NCBI RefSeq assembly: GCF_019947135.1
Contig: NZ_JAGSHT010000008.1
Coordinates: 1 to 64,000 of the forward strand
DNA from: Occultella gossypii
GTDB lineage: Bacteria; Actinomycetota; Actinomycetes; Actinomycetales; Beutenbergiaceae
DNA length: 64,000 nt
Direction: 5' to 3'
Part shown: positions 33,589 through 42,703 of the stretch, piece by piece
Position numbering within the stretch: the first letter of the stretch is position 1
How the letters are laid out: each line of letters opens with the position of its first letter
Position numbers and translations under genes: made by a program
Notes under the pieces: model-generated
What the model was told of the DNA's origin: nothing
Database searches by the model: none
The model's input: only the letters and a program-made list of their open reading frames with translations

Positions 33589-34953
33589 ATGAAGTACGCA
33601 GAGACCATCGTCGACCTCGTCGGGAACACCCCGCTGGTCAAACTCAACCGCGTCACCGCCGGGATCGCTGCCACGGTGCTGGTCAAGGTGGAGTACTTCA
33701 ACCCGGGCGGGTCGAGCAAGGACCGGATCGCGACCAAGATCATCGAGGCCGCCGAGGCCGAGGGGAAGCTCGGTCCGGGTGGCACGATCGTGGAGCCGAC
33801 CTCCGGGAACACCGGCGTCGGGCTGGCCCTGGTGGCGCAGCAGCGCGGATACCGGTGCGTCTTCGTGGTGCCGGACAAGGTCGGCGAGGACAAGCGCGCC
33901 GTGCTGCGTGCCTACGGGGCCGAGGTAGTCGTGACGCCCACGTCCGTGGCACCGGACAGCCCGGAGTCCTACTACTCCGTCTCCGACCGGCTCACCGCAG
34001 AGATCCCCGGGGCCTTCAAGCCGAACCAGTACGAGAACCAGAACGGCCCCCTCTCCCACTACGAGAGCACCGGGCCGGAGATCTGGCGGGACACCGACTC
34101 GCGGATCACGCACTTCGTGGCCGGGGTCGGTACCGGCGGCACGATCAGCGGCACCGGCCGTTACCTCAAGGAGGTCTCCGAGGGCGCCGTCACCGTCGTC
34201 GGTGCCGACCCGGAGGGCTCGGTCTACTCCGGCGGGACCGGCCGCCCGTACCTGGTGGAGGGCGTCGGCGAGGACTTCTGGCCGGGTGCCTACGACCCGT
34301 CCGTGGTGGACGAGATCATCGCCGTTTCCGACGCGGAGTCTTTCGAGATGACCCGGCGGCTCGCGCAGGAGGAGGGCATCCTCGTCGGTGGCTCCAGCGG
34401 CATGGCCGTGGTGGCTGCCCTGCGAGCCGCGAAGGACCTCGGCCCCGACGCCGTCATGGTCGTCCTGCTGCCCGACGGCGGTCGCGGCTACCTCGGCAAG
34501 ATCTTCAACGACGGCTGGATGCGCTCGTACGGTTTCGCACCCGACTCCGAGGAGCGCACCGTCGCCGACGTGATCAGCGCCAAGACCGGGCACCTGCCCG
34601 ACCTCGTGCACGTGCACCCGGCCGACACCGTGCGCGAGGCCATCGACATCCTCAACGAGTACGGCGTCTCCCAGGTGCCGATCCTGTCCGCGGAACCCCC
34701 GGTGGTGATGGGCGAGGTGGCCGGCTCGATCAGCGAGCGCACGCTCGTCGACCTCGTGTTCTCGCGTGACGTCGAGCTGACCGACCCGGTCTCGAAGGCG
34801 ATCGGCCCGCCGCTGCCGCTGATCGGTGCCAACGAGTCGGTCCGGGCCGCCCGCGCGGCCCTCGCCGGCGCCGACGCCCTGCTGGTCACCGAGTCGGGTA
34901 AACCCGTCGGTGTCCTGACCCGGCACGACCTGCTCGCCTACGCGGGCGTCTGA
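33589..34953 (+). CDS. cystathionine beta-synthase
   Basis: PLP enzyme joining homocysteine and serine to cystathionine. The 454 residues begin with the OASS/CBS catalytic fold: VGNTPLVKL at 11-19, NPGGSSKDR with PLP-binding Lys44, TSGNTGVG, and VGTGGTISGTGRYLKE. Two CBS modules follow from about 335 to the end, as in cystathionine beta-synthase and unlike plain cysteine synthase. Start ATG 33589 with AAGGA upstream. The metB gene follows 14 bases after the stop, and a Cys-rich leader ORF precedes it. Confidence 0.9.
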   Translation: MKYAETIVDLVGNTPLVKLNRVTAGIAATVLVKVEYFNPGGSSKDRIATKIIEAAEAEGKLGPGGTIVEPTSGNTGVGLALVAQQRGYRCVFVVPDKVGEDKRAVLRAYGAEVVVTPTSVAPDSPESYYSVSDRLTAEIPGAFKPNQYENQNGPLSHYESTGPEIWRDTDSRITHFVAGVGTGGTISGTGRYLKEVSEGAVTVVGADPEGSVYSGGTGRPYLVEGVGEDFWPGAYDPSVVDEIIAVSDAESFEMTRRLAQEEGILVGGSSGMAVVAALRAAKDLGPDAVMVVLLPDGGRGYLGKIFNDGWMRSYGFAPDSEERTVADVISAKTGHLPDLVHVHPADTVREAIDILNEYGVSQVPILSAEPPVVMGEVAGSISERTLVDLVFSRDVELTDPVSKAIGPPLPLIGANESVRAARAALAGADALLVTESGKPVGVLTRHDLLAYAGV

Positions 34954-34967
34954 GGAGAGGAACCACC

Positions 34968-36149
34968 ATGAGCGCGAGCAACGCGGACGGCCCCGGCAGA
35001 ACCCACGGCGCTTTCGACACCCGGGCCATCCACGCCGGCCAGGAATTCGACCCGACCACGGGTGCCGTCATCCCCCCGATCTACCAGACCTCCACGTTCG
35101 TCCAGGATGGAATCGGTGGGCTGCGCGGCGGCTACGAGTACAACCGGAGCGCCAACCCGACCCGCACCGCGCTGCAGACCCAGCTCGCCTCGCTCGAGGG
35201 CGCCGCACACGGGTACTCGTTCGCCTCCGGGCTCGCCGCGGAGGACGCTCTGCTGCGTGCCGCGATGCGCCCCGGCGACCACGTGGTGCTCGGCAATGAC
35301 GTCTACGGCGGCACCCACCGGCTGATCTCGAAGATCCTCGGCGAGTGGGGCATCGAGATCACCACCGTGGAGATGGGCGACCTCGACGCGGTCGGCGCCG
35401 CGATCCGGCCCAGCACGAAGGTGCTCTGGGTGGAGACCCCGTCCAACCCGCTGATGAAGATCACCGACATCGCCAGCCTGGCGCAACTCGGTCACGACCG
35501 GGGTCTGCTCGTGGTCGTGGACAACACGTTCGCCACCCCGGCCCTGCAGACGCCGCTCGCCCTGGGCGCGGACGTGGTGGTGCACTCGACGACGAAGTAC
35601 CTCGGCGGCCACTCCGACGTCCTCGGTGGCGCCGTGCTGCTCAACGACGACGAACTGGCCGAGAAGGTCGGTTTCATCCAGTTCGCGGCCGGCGCGGTCT
35701 CCGCCCCGCTGGACGCCTGGCTCACCACCCGCGGCATCAAGACCCTCTCGGTCCGGATGCAGCGGCACAGCGAGAACGCCCAGGCCATCGCCGAGCACCT
35801 CGCCGGGCACGCGGCCATCGAGCGCGTCTACTACCCCGGGCTGCCGGACCACCCGGGGCACGACACCGCCTCCAGCCAGATGTCCCGGTTCGGCGGCATG
35901 GTCTCGCTCGGGCTGACGGCGGGCCCGACGGCGGCCCGCACCCTCGCGGAGAGCACCCACCTGTTCCAGCTGGCCGAGTCGCTCGGTGGCGTCGAGTCGC
36001 TGATCGGATACCCGCCGGAGATGACGCACGCCTCGGTACGAGGCACCGAGCTGGCGGTACCGGAGAACGTGGTGCGCCTGTCCGTGGGCATCGAGGACGT
36101 CAGTGACCTGATCGCGGACCTGGACGACGCGCTGGACCGGCTCGGCTGA
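34968..36149 (+). CDS. metB: cystathionine gamma-synthase/lyase
   Basis: PLP enzyme of transsulfuration, 393 residues. The motifs are FDTRAIHAGQEFDPTTGAVIPP at the N-terminus, YNRSANPTR, and VVVHSTTKYLGGHSD with Lys210 as the PLP lysine. With cystathionine beta-synthase just upstream, a gamma-lyase direction (cystathionine to cysteine) would complete reverse transsulfuration; sequence alone cannot separate lyase from synthase. GAGGAGAGG precedes the ATG. Same operon and presumably the same Cys-leader control. Confidence 0.88.
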   Translation: MSASNADGPGRTHGAFDTRAIHAGQEFDPTTGAVIPPIYQTSTFVQDGIGGLRGGYEYNRSANPTRTALQTQLASLEGAAHGYSFASGLAAEDALLRAAMRPGDHVVLGNDVYGGTHRLISKILGEWGIEITTVEMGDLDAVGAAIRPSTKVLWVETPSNPLMKITDIASLAQLGHDRGLLVVVDNTFATPALQTPLALGADVVVHSTTKYLGGHSDVLGGAVLLNDDELAEKVGFIQFAAGAVSAPLDAWLTTRGIKTLSVRMQRHSENAQAIAEHLAGHAAIERVYYPGLPDHPGHDTASSQMSRFGGMVSLGLTAGPTAARTLAESTHLFQLAESLGGVESLIGYPPEMTHASVRGTELAVPENVVRLSVGIEDVSDLIADLDDALDRLG

Positions 36150-36182
36150 CGCGTCCGGCGGCCCGGAGCGTCCCGCGCGTCA
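36147..36182. terminator. nested hairpin after metB
   Basis: TGACGCG at 36147-36153 pairs with CGCGTCA at 36176-36182, and inside it TCCGG pairs with CCGGA (36154-36167). It starts at the metB stop codon. No T-tract, so only a probable terminator. Confidence 0.4.
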
Positions 36183-36224
36183 CCACGATTGTGACCATCC
36201 GGTGGCGCGCGGACACTACTGGGT

Positions 36225-36791
36225 GTGACCGACGATTCCGATGAGGCCGTGTGGCAACGGGTGCTTTCGGGGGACGCCTCCGCCTACGGCACGATCTGGC
36301 GTCGCCACCGGGATCGGGTCTTCCGTCATCACCTGGCCTGCGGCACCCCGGCCCCGGACGCGGAGGACCTGACCGCGACGACATTCCTGGAGCTGTGGCG
36401 GCGCCGCGACGACGTGCGCTTCGTCGATCACTCGCTGCTGCCGTGGCTGATCGTGACGGCCCACAACGTGTCCCGCAACGCCGCGCGCGCCCGTCGCCGC
36501 TACCACCGGTTCCTGGCCGCCCTTCCCCCACCCGCCGAGATTCCCGATCATGCCGACGGCGTGACCGACGCACACGACGAACGGCTCCGCGCCGTCCGCG
36601 AGGCACTGGCCGCGGCCCGCCCGGCCGACGCACGGCTACTCGCGATGACCGCGCTGGAGGGCTTCACCGTCCGGGAGTCGGCCGCCGCCCTGGGCCTCTC
36701 GGAGTCCGCGGCCAAGATGCGCCTGTCCCGCTTGCGCAGTTCCCTGCGCGCTCTGATCGGCGAACAACCACTCACCGAAGGAGGGTCATGA
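36225..36791 (+). CDS. ECF-type RNA polymerase sigma factor
   Basis: The 188 residues show sigma region 2 (YGTIWRRHRDRVFRHHLACGTPAPDAEDLTATTF, split here by position 20-55) and region 4 (LLAMTALEGFTVRESAAALGLSESAAKMRLSRLR near 140-175). No extra C-terminal domain. Starts at GTG 36225 and ends overlapping the next gene (ATGA), so it is translated together with a membrane protein. No zinc-binding anti-sigma factor is present. Confidence 0.88.
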   Translation: MTDDSDEAVWQRVLSGDASAYGTIWRRHRDRVFRHHLACGTPAPDAEDLTATTFLELWRRRDDVRFVDHSLLPWLIVTAHNVSRNAARARRRYHRFLAALPPPAEIPDHADGVTDAHDERLRAVREALAAARPADARLLAMTALEGFTVRESAAALGLSESAAKMRLSRLRSSLRALIGEQPLTEGGS

Positions 36792-37651
36792 TGGCTGCTG
36801 ACTTCACCCCCGAGCGCTCCCAGGCGATCGAGCAGGCGCTCATCGAGCATGTGTCGCGTCACCCCGGCCGAGGGCGCCACGTGTCCCGGACGATCGCGCT
36901 CCTGGTGTCCGGTGCCCTCGTGGGGGCGGGTGCCACCGCCAGTGCCTTCGCCGCCACCGACACGACGCCGCCCGCCGTCACCGGGGCCACGGCCGCGCCG
37001 CAGGGCGAGCCGACACCGGACCTGCCGGACGCCGTCGTGGCCCCGGCCGGGGTGACACCCGGCACGCCGCTGGTCTCCGCACTCGCCGATCCCCTGGCCG
37101 TCACCGTCGCCGCCGACACCGTGGTGCCGCTGACCGAGCGGCCCGACGAGGCAACACACGCGCGGGTGATCGTGTCCCCGACCGGCACCGGGTCGCTGTC
37201 CTTCGGCACCGACCCCGGTGGCAACAACCCGTCCGCCGCCTGGTCGCCGTCGGAGATCGGCGGGGACCTCACCCCCGCAGCCTCCTACGACTTCCCGCTC
37301 GACGCCTCGGTCGACGCGCTCTACCTGGTGCCGTCCGGTTTCACCGGGACCGTCACCGTGCAGTTCGTCACGCACGTCCCCACGCGGCTGGGCGTCAACC
37401 CAAGCGGGCAGACGTTCGGCACGTCCGGGGGCCCGCAGGGTGAACCCGACCTGATCGCCGTGATCGCGACCAACGGACGGACCGGCTACGTGTCCCAGGA
37501 GTCGCTCGAGACGGCCTCGGGTGGCCACGTCGCCGACCCTGAGGAGGCGCTCGCCTGGCAGGAGGAGAACGCCGGCACCACTATTGTGCTGCCCGTCTAC
37601 GAGTCGGACGGGACCACACCGATCGGGGAGTTCCAGCTCGACGGCCCGTGA
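36788..37651 (+). CDS. membrane-anchored protein coupled to the ECF sigma factor
   Basis: I do not recognise this 287-residue protein. It has about 33 cytoplasmic residues (MMAADFTPERSQAIEQALIE and following), one membrane segment at about 34-56 (TIALLVSGALVGAGATASAF) and a large acidic, Pro/Thr-rich extracytoplasmic part with beta-strand-like segments. There is no zinc-finger anti-sigma motif. The ATGA overlap with the sigma gene suggests that its short N-terminus could bind the sigma factor, as in non-canonical anti-sigma factors, but that is inference. Confidence 0.7.
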   Translation: MMAADFTPERSQAIEQALIEHVSRHPGRGRHVSRTIALLVSGALVGAGATASAFAATDTTPPAVTGATAAPQGEPTPDLPDAVVAPAGVTPGTPLVSALADPLAVTVAADTVVPLTERPDEATHARVIVSPTGTGSLSFGTDPGGNNPSAAWSPSEIGGDLTPAASYDFPLDASVDALYLVPSGFTGTVTVQFVTHVPTRLGVNPSGQTFGTSGGPQGEPDLIAVIATNGRTGYVSQESLETASGGHVADPEEALAWQEENAGTTIVLPVYESDGTTPIGEFQLDGP

Positions 37652-37687
37652 GCCTCGTTCCCATCTGGTGAGACGAATCAGGTGCAC

Positions 37688-37706
37688 CCGCTGGACGCAC
37701 CAGCGG
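37688..37706. promoter_or_regulatory. dyad upstream of the LysR gene
   Basis: CCGCTGG-ACGCA-CCAGCGG is a perfect 7-base inverted repeat ending five bases before the TAGACT -10 box at 37712-37717. The box is six bases from the ATG, so the LysR mRNA looks leaderless. The dyad could be the autoregulation site. Confidence 0.4.
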
Positions 37707-37723
37707 ATTCCTAGACTCACGGC

Positions 37724-38602
37724 ATGCAGGCCACCCTCGACATCACCCCGCTGCGCAGCCTCGTCGCGGTCGCTGACCACGGCGGCTTCGCACGGGCCGC
37801 CGAGGCGCTGCACCTGACCCAGCCCGCGGTGAGCCAGCACATCCGCAAGCTCGAGAAGGCCGTCGGGCGGGACCTGGTCACCAAGCGCGGCCGGGTCAGC
37901 GTGTTCACCGAGGCCGGCACCCAGCTGCTCGACGAGGCCCGCCTGATCCTGAGCGCCCACGACGGCGGCCTCGGTCGGCTACAGGCCCTGCCGACCACGA
38001 TCATGGTCGGCTCCACCGAGCACGGCGCCGAGGATCTGCTCCCCGTCGTCGCCGACGCCTTGCGTGCCGCGAACCCCGGCGCCACCGTACGGTTCCGCGT
38101 GGACCGCGGCGCCCGGCTGGCGGAGGAGGTCGAGCAGGGCACCGTCGACGTGGCACTGCTGCTCGGCACCGACGACGCGACGCCAGGTGATCTGCCCGCC
38201 GCTCCCCTGCCGCTGAGCTGGTTCGCGGCGCCCGGCTGGCGCGCTCCCGAGCACGGCGCGATCCCCGTGGTCGCCTTCGACGCCCCCTGCCGGATCCGGG
38301 ACCGGGCCCTGCGTGGCCTCGCCGAGGACGGCCGCCCGGGCGAGGTCACGGTCGACTGCACTTCCTTGTCCGGAGTCCTGGTGGCGGTCCGGTCCGGCCT
38401 CGGTGTCACCGCCCTACCCCTGCAGGACGCCGTCCCCGGCCTCGTGCTCCGCCCGGACCTACCCGACCTGGAGCCGATCCCGCTGCGCGTCCGCGCCCGG
38501 GTCGGCGCGATCGACCTCGGCCGGGTGGCCGCGCGGGCCATTCGCGACCACCTGCGCTCGGAGTCGGACGCCCAGGTCCGCACCTTCGCCACGGCGAACT
38601 GA
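37724..38602 (+). CDS. LysR-family transcriptional regulator
   Basis: The 292-residue protein has an N-terminal winged helix (LRSLVAVADHGGFARAAEAL, LTQPAVSQHIRKLEKAVGRD) and a C-terminal periplasmic-binding-like effector domain starting at about 90 (TTIMVGSTEHGAEDLLPVV). It converges with the eight-gene transporter and monooxygenase operon, whose promoter region contains a T-N11-A dyad. LysR proteins of the CysB/Cbl type control organosulfur use, so this is a fair candidate regulator. Confidence 0.9.
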   Translation: MQATLDITPLRSLVAVADHGGFARAAEALHLTQPAVSQHIRKLEKAVGRDLVTKRGRVSVFTEAGTQLLDEARLILSAHDGGLGRLQALPTTIMVGSTEHGAEDLLPVVADALRAANPGATVRFRVDRGARLAEEVEQGTVDVALLLGTDDATPGDLPAAPLPLSWFAAPGWRAPEHGAIPVVAFDAPCRIRDRALRGLAEDGRPGEVTVDCTSLSGVLVAVRSGLGVTALPLQDAVPGLVLRPDLPDLEPIPLRVRARVGAIDLGRVAARAIRDHLRSESDAQVRTFATAN

Positions 38603-38630
38603 CCCGAAACCCTCCCGGGCACGCCGAGGC

Positions 38631-38690
38631 TCAGAGGGTTCCGGGTGAGTCAGCGGGTCCTGACGCGCCGGCTCACCCGGGACCCTCTGA
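38631..38690. terminator. long bidirectional hairpin between convergent genes
   Basis: Bases 38631-38649 pair with 38672-38690 over 19 positions with a single G-T wobble, around a 22-base loop that itself holds GTCAG-N6-CTGAC. It separates the LysR gene from the convergent LLM gene at the end of the transporter operon. Strength and position fit a terminator for both strands. Confidence 0.7.
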
Positions 38691-38706
38691 CTCAACCAGT
38701 CGCGCC

Positions 38707-39783
38707 TCAGGGCGCGGCGACGCCGGCGAGGCCCGCACCAGCACCCGTGCCGAGGCGGTGCCCCACCAGCGGGAACACCTGTTCGGCGATCCGCTCCAGC
38801 TCCTCGTGCAGCGGCGAGGACTGGATCAGGACGAGGTCGAGGCCGGCGTCGGCGTAGGCGAGCAGCTTCTCCGCGACCTGCTCCGGGGTGCCCACCAGAT
38901 TCGGGCGCAGCCCACGGGTGCCGACCGAGTAGTCGCGCAGGCTGACCTTCTGCTCCAGCTGGGAGTGCGAGATGAACTCCTGGTAGGACGCGAAGCTCGG
39001 ACTGTCCGCGGACGGCGCGGCGGTGATGCGCTCCAGCTCCGCCTGCGCCTGCTCCTCCGTGTCCCGCACGATCACGTAGGCGGCCATGCCGAACTCGCCG
39101 AAGCTCTCCTTGCCGAGCTCCTCGCGGCGCCGACGCATCTCGGCGACCTTCGTGCCGATCTCGTCGACCGTGCCGCCGTGCATCACGTAGGAGTCCGCGA
39201 ACCTCGCGATCGAGGCCTTGCCGCCCTCGCTCTCACCGCCGGCCCAGATCGGCGGGATCCGCTGCGGCTTGGGTTCCAGGATCGTGCCCTCCGCCGTGTA
39301 GAACTGGCCGGCGAAGTTGAACGGCGTCTCGCGCCAGAGCCCGGACACCACGTCCATCCACTCCTCGGTGCGCACGTACCGCTCGTCGTGCTCGCCGAAC
39401 ACCCCGCCGTACTGCTTGGCCTCTTCGGCCCACCACGCGGAGACCACGTTCAGGGCGAGCCGGCCGCCGCTGATGTCGTCCAGCGTCGCGGCCCGCTTGG
39501 CGAGCACCTGCGGCGAGTGGAACCCGGGCCGCACGGCGACCATGATCTCGACCTGCTCCGTGACCGCGGCGACCGCGGCGGCGAGTTCCCAGGCCTCGAG
39601 GCTCGGCGCCGACGGGCCCTTGCGGTCGTTCAGGTACAGCTCCGGGATGAGCGTGATGTCATAGCCGAGCCGGTCGGCGATCTCGGACACGCGCCGCACG
39701 TAGGCGAACGTGGCCGGCATCTGCTCGTCGTCGATGTTGCGGAGGAATCCGCCGTAGATCGGGGTCCAATAGCCCAGTCGCAT
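38707..39783 (-). CDS. LLM-class FMN-dependent monooxygenase (SfnG/SsuD-like)
   Basis: The 358-residue TIM-barrel flavoprotein has MRLGYWTPIYGGFLRN at the start, VAVRPGFHSPQVLAKRAATLDDISGGRLALNVVSAWW, and PIWAGGESEGGKA. It is close to alkanesulfonate and dimethylsulfone monooxygenases, which release sulfite from organosulfur compounds using FMNH2. Last gene of the ABC transporter operon. The FMN reductase partner may be the gene at about 5 kb or lie elsewhere. Confidence 0.85.
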   Translation of the reverse strand: MRLGYWTPIYGGFLRNIDDEQMPATFAYVRRVSEIADRLGYDITLIPELYLNDRKGPSAPSLEAWELAAAVAAVTEQVEIMVAVRPGFHSPQVLAKRAATLDDISGGRLALNVVSAWWAEEAKQYGGVFGEHDERYVRTEEWMDVVSGLWRETPFNFAGQFYTAEGTILEPKPQRIPPIWAGGESEGGKASIARFADSYVMHGGTVDEIGTKVAEMRRRREELGKESFGEFGMAAYVIVRDTEEQAQAELERITAAPSADSPSFASYQEFISHSQLEQKVSLRDYSVGTRGLRPNLVGTPEQVAEKLLAYADAGLDLVLIQSSPLHEELERIAEQVFPLVGHRLGTGAGAGLAGVAAP

Positions 39784-39833
39784 CGCTGGTCTCCTTCAGG
39801 GTGTGGGGGTGGTGGTCGGGCGCGGGGGCCGGT

Positions 39834-40598
39834 TCAGGCCGGGCGGCCGCCGTGGTTGAGGATCTGGCCGCCTGCGCGCAGCTGCTCGAGGAACTGCACG
39901 ATGACGGCGGCCACGCTGCGGTGGTTGGCATCGTTGAGCACGTCGTGGACGCCGCCGCGCACGGTGACGAGTTCCACGCCGGGCCAGTGCCCGACGGCGT
40001 CGCGCACCCGGTCCCAGGGCGCGAGCAGGTCCGCCTCGCCGTGCAGGACGAGCGTGGGGACGGCGACCTGCCAGGCCTCGCCGCCCTCGATGGCGGCGCC
40101 GTCGAGCGCTGCCCGCCACTGCCCGACGGCGGGGGTGCTGTCCGCGAGCGCGGTCACCGTGGTCGGGTCGGCGGCGAGCAGCCCGCGGTGCAGGGGGCAG
40201 GCGGTGCGGGCGGCCAGCGCCTCCTCGACGTCGGTCGGCGCCACGCCCACCTCGAGGGTGGTGCCGGCCAGCACGAGCGCGTTCGCGTCGATGGTGGCCG
40301 GGGAGAGCGCCTGCACGGCAGCCGCGGCGGACACGTCGGTGGCGACGAGCACCCGGGGTGCGTCGCCGAGCCGCCCGGCCAGGGCCAGGGCGTCCCAGGC
40401 GTGCGCGAGCTCGTTCCCGGCGGAGGCCAGGTGCGGCAGGACCTCGACGGCGTACCCGTCGGCGCTGATCCGGCGCCCGAACCGCGCGTAGTGCTCGGGG
40501 CGCTCGCCGCGGCCGGGCACGAGGACGATCGTGCCGCGGACGGCGGCCGGCGGGTCCCAGCGGACGGCGTCGACCGCGTTCTCGATCAGGGTGCTCAT
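39834..40598 (-). CDS. alpha/beta hydrolase
   Basis: The 254-residue protein has the oxyanion-region motif IVLVPGRGERPEHYARFG, an LVLHGEADLLAPWDRV strand with the acid residue, and a final GGVHDVLND histidine. The usual G-x-S-x-G elbow appears altered (VATDVSAAAAVQAL), so catalysis is uncertain. Its ATG overlaps the stop of the upstream LLM gene (ATGA). The operon context suggests a role in breaking down the imported compound. Confidence 0.75.
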   Translation of the reverse strand: MSTLIENAVDAVRWDPPAAVRGTIVLVPGRGERPEHYARFGRRISADGYAVEVLPHLASAGNELAHAWDALALAGRLGDAPRVLVATDVSAAAAVQALSPATIDANALVLAGTTLEVGVAPTDVEEALAARTACPLHRGLLAADPTTVTALADSTPAVGQWRAALDGAAIEGGEAWQVAVPTLVLHGEADLLAPWDRVRDAVGHWPGVELVTVRGGVHDVLNDANHRSVAAVIVQFLEQLRAGGQILNHGGRPA

Positions 40599-41734
40599 GC
40601 CGTCCCACCTGCGCCGACCAGGGCCGGTTCGCCGGAGCCGTCGGACGCAGCGGCGTCGCGCGCCTGCGCACCGGAGCGCAGCAGCGGGACGAGCTCCTCG
40701 CCCCACCGGCGCACGTCGTTCAGCGGGTCGAAGCCGCGGATCAGCACCCGGGTGACGCCGAGGTCGTAGTACCGCAGGATCGCCTCGGCCACCTGCGCCG
40801 GGGTGCCCACGGGCGCCGTCGAGTTACCGGCCGGGCCGACCAGCTTGGTGATGCCGGTCCAGAGCCGCTCGTCGTGGATCTCGGACTCGGCGGCGGCGTC
40901 CTGCAGGCGCTGCGCGGAAGTCGAGGTCTGGTCCCCCTGCCGCCTGCCGAAACGCCACCCGGCCTGGTGGTTGCCGAGACGCTCCGCGGCAGCGTCGTAG
41001 ATGGCCGCGGCCTTCTCCCACGCGGCGTCCTCTGTGTCCGCGACGATCGGGCGCAGCGAGACGGAGAACTCGACGTTGCGGCCGTGCTTGGCGGCCTCGG
41101 CCCGGATCAGTGCGATCCGCTCGGCCGTGGGCGCCAGTGGCTCTCCGAACAGCATGAACGTGTCCGTGTGCTGGGCGCCGATCGCGACGGCGTCGCCGGA
41201 CTGGCCGCCGAAGAAGATCGGGATCTGGCCGCTGGGCTTGACCGCGCTGAACGCGCCCACGTACTTGTAGAACTCGCCCTCGTGGTCGAACGGCTCGGCA
41301 CTGGTGAGGGTGCGACGCAGGACGTCGATGAACTCCGCGGTGCGGCGGTAGCGGGCAGGCTTGTCGGAGAAGTCGCCCTCGCGCTGCTGGTCGGTGTCGC
41401 TGCCGCCGGAGATGTGGTGGATCGCCACGCGGCCCTCACCGTAGAGGTTCTCGAGGGTGGCGAGCTTGCGCGCCACGAGCACGGGCTCAGTGAAGCCGGG
41501 CCGGTGCGCGATCAGCACGCCGAGTCGCTCGGTGGTGGCGAGGATGTCGGAGGCGATCGCGAAGCCGTCCGGGGAGGCGGCGCTGTAGCCGATCAGGGTG
41601 CGGTCGAAGCCGGCCGCGTCGTGGGCGCGGGCGAACGCACGCAGGAAGGCGGGGTCGACGACCTTGCTGTTGGCCCAGCCGAGGGACTCGGAGCCGTTCT
41701 GGGTGGCGACCATGCCGAGGATCTGGATGCTCAT
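40595..41734 (-). CDS. LLM-class FMN-dependent monooxygenase (SsuD-like)
   Basis: The 379-residue protein resembles alkanesulfonate monooxygenase: GFDRTLIGYSAASPDGF, VLIAHRPGFTEPVLVARKLATL, GRVAIHHISGGSD and IPIFFGGQSGDAVAIGA. FMNH2 and oxygen would be used to cleave a C-S bond or oxidise a similar substrate. 78 bases after the second ATPase gene; overlaps the hydrolase gene by four bases. The exact substrate cannot be read from sequence. Confidence 0.85.
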   Translation of the reverse strand: MSIQILGMVATQNGSESLGWANSKVVDPAFLRAFARAHDAAGFDRTLIGYSAASPDGFAIASDILATTERLGVLIAHRPGFTEPVLVARKLATLENLYGEGRVAIHHISGGSDTDQQREGDFSDKPARYRRTAEFIDVLRRTLTSAEPFDHEGEFYKYVGAFSAVKPSGQIPIFFGGQSGDAVAIGAQHTDTFMLFGEPLAPTAERIALIRAEAAKHGRNVEFSVSLRPIVADTEDAAWEKAAAIYDAAAERLGNHQAGWRFGRRQGDQTSTSAQRLQDAAAESEIHDERLWTGITKLVGPAGNSTAPVGTPAQVAEAILRYYDLGVTRVLIRGFDPLNDVRRWGEELVPLLRSGAQARDAAASDGSGEPALVGAGGTA

Positions 41735-41812
41735 GGGAACTCCTTGGGTGACGATGAGGTCGGGTCAAGTCGGGATGTTCTGGCAGATGGGTTGGGCAGG
41801 CGACCGGACTGC

Positions 41813-42703
41813 TCAGGTGCTGGCGAGCACCTCCCGGCGCAGAGCCTGGCGTTGTGCCGCCCCGGCGTCACCGGCGTGCAGCGATGCCGCGGACGCGAGC
41901 AGCATCCGGGTGTACGGGTGCTCCGGCTGGGCGAGCACCTGCGCCGTCGGACCCTCCTCCACGATCGAGCCGCGGTAGAGCACGGCGACCCGGTCGCTGA
42001 CGGCGGCCACCGAGCCGAGGTCGTGGGAGATGAGCAGAAGGCCGAGGTCCCGGTCGCGGCGCAGCCCGTTCAGCAGCTGCAGCACGTGGTTGCGGTGCGC
42101 GGCGTCGAGCGCGCTGACCGGCTCGTCGCAGATGAGCACCTGCGGCGAGACCGCGAGCGCGCGGGCGATCGCGACCCGCTGGCGCTGGCCACCGGAGAGC
42201 TGTCCCGGCGTGCGACCGGTCAGCTCGGGTTCGAGCCCGACGGCGTGCAGCGCCTCGGTCACGCCCGTCTCGATCTGCGCGGCGCCGAGTCCGCCGCGCA
42301 GGACCAACCCCTGGGCCACCGAGCGGCCCACGGTCAGGTCCGGGTCGAGGGATCGCAGCGGGTCCTGGAAGACGTACTGCACGGTGCCGGTGCGGCGGAA
42401 TGCTCGTAGCCTGGAGCCGTGCAGGCCGGTCACCTGGGTGCCCTCCCGGCCGACCGTGATCGACCCGTCGGTGGTCGGTACCAGACCGAGCGCCGCCCGG
42501 GCGAAGGTGGTCTTGCCGGATCCGGTCTCCCCGATCAGGCCGACGACCTCTCCGGAGCGCACCGACAGGTCCACTCCGTGCAGGATCTCCCGGCGCCCGA
42601 GGCGCACCCTGATCCCGGTGGCGGTCAGCAGGACCGGGCCGGCAGCGCCGACCGGGCCGGCAGCGGTGCCTGGTCGGGACGCAGTCACGACGGACTCAGA
42701 CAT
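41813..42703 (-). CDS. ABC transporter ATPase (DppF-like)
   Basis: The 296-residue protein has Walker A GETGSGKTTF, signature LSGGQRQRVAIARAL, Walker B VLICDEPVSALD and a C-terminal oligopeptide-type tail (EHPYTRMLLA). ATG 42703 lies inside the end of the other ATPase gene (overlap 8 bases). Energises the DppBC-type permease encoded upstream. Confidence 0.92.
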   Translation of the reverse strand: MSESVVTASRPGTAAGPVGAAGPVLLTATGIRVRLGRREILHGVDLSVRSGEVVGLIGETGSGKTTFARAALGLVPTTDGSITVGREGTQVTGLHGSRLRAFRRTGTVQYVFQDPLRSLDPDLTVGRSVAQGLVLRGGLGAAQIETGVTEALHAVGLEPELTGRTPGQLSGGQRQRVAIARALAVSPQVLICDEPVSALDAAHRNHVLQLLNGLRRDRDLGLLLISHDLGSVAAVSDRVAVLYRGSIVEEGPTAQVLAQPEHPYTRMLLASAASLHAGDAGAAQRQALRREVLAST

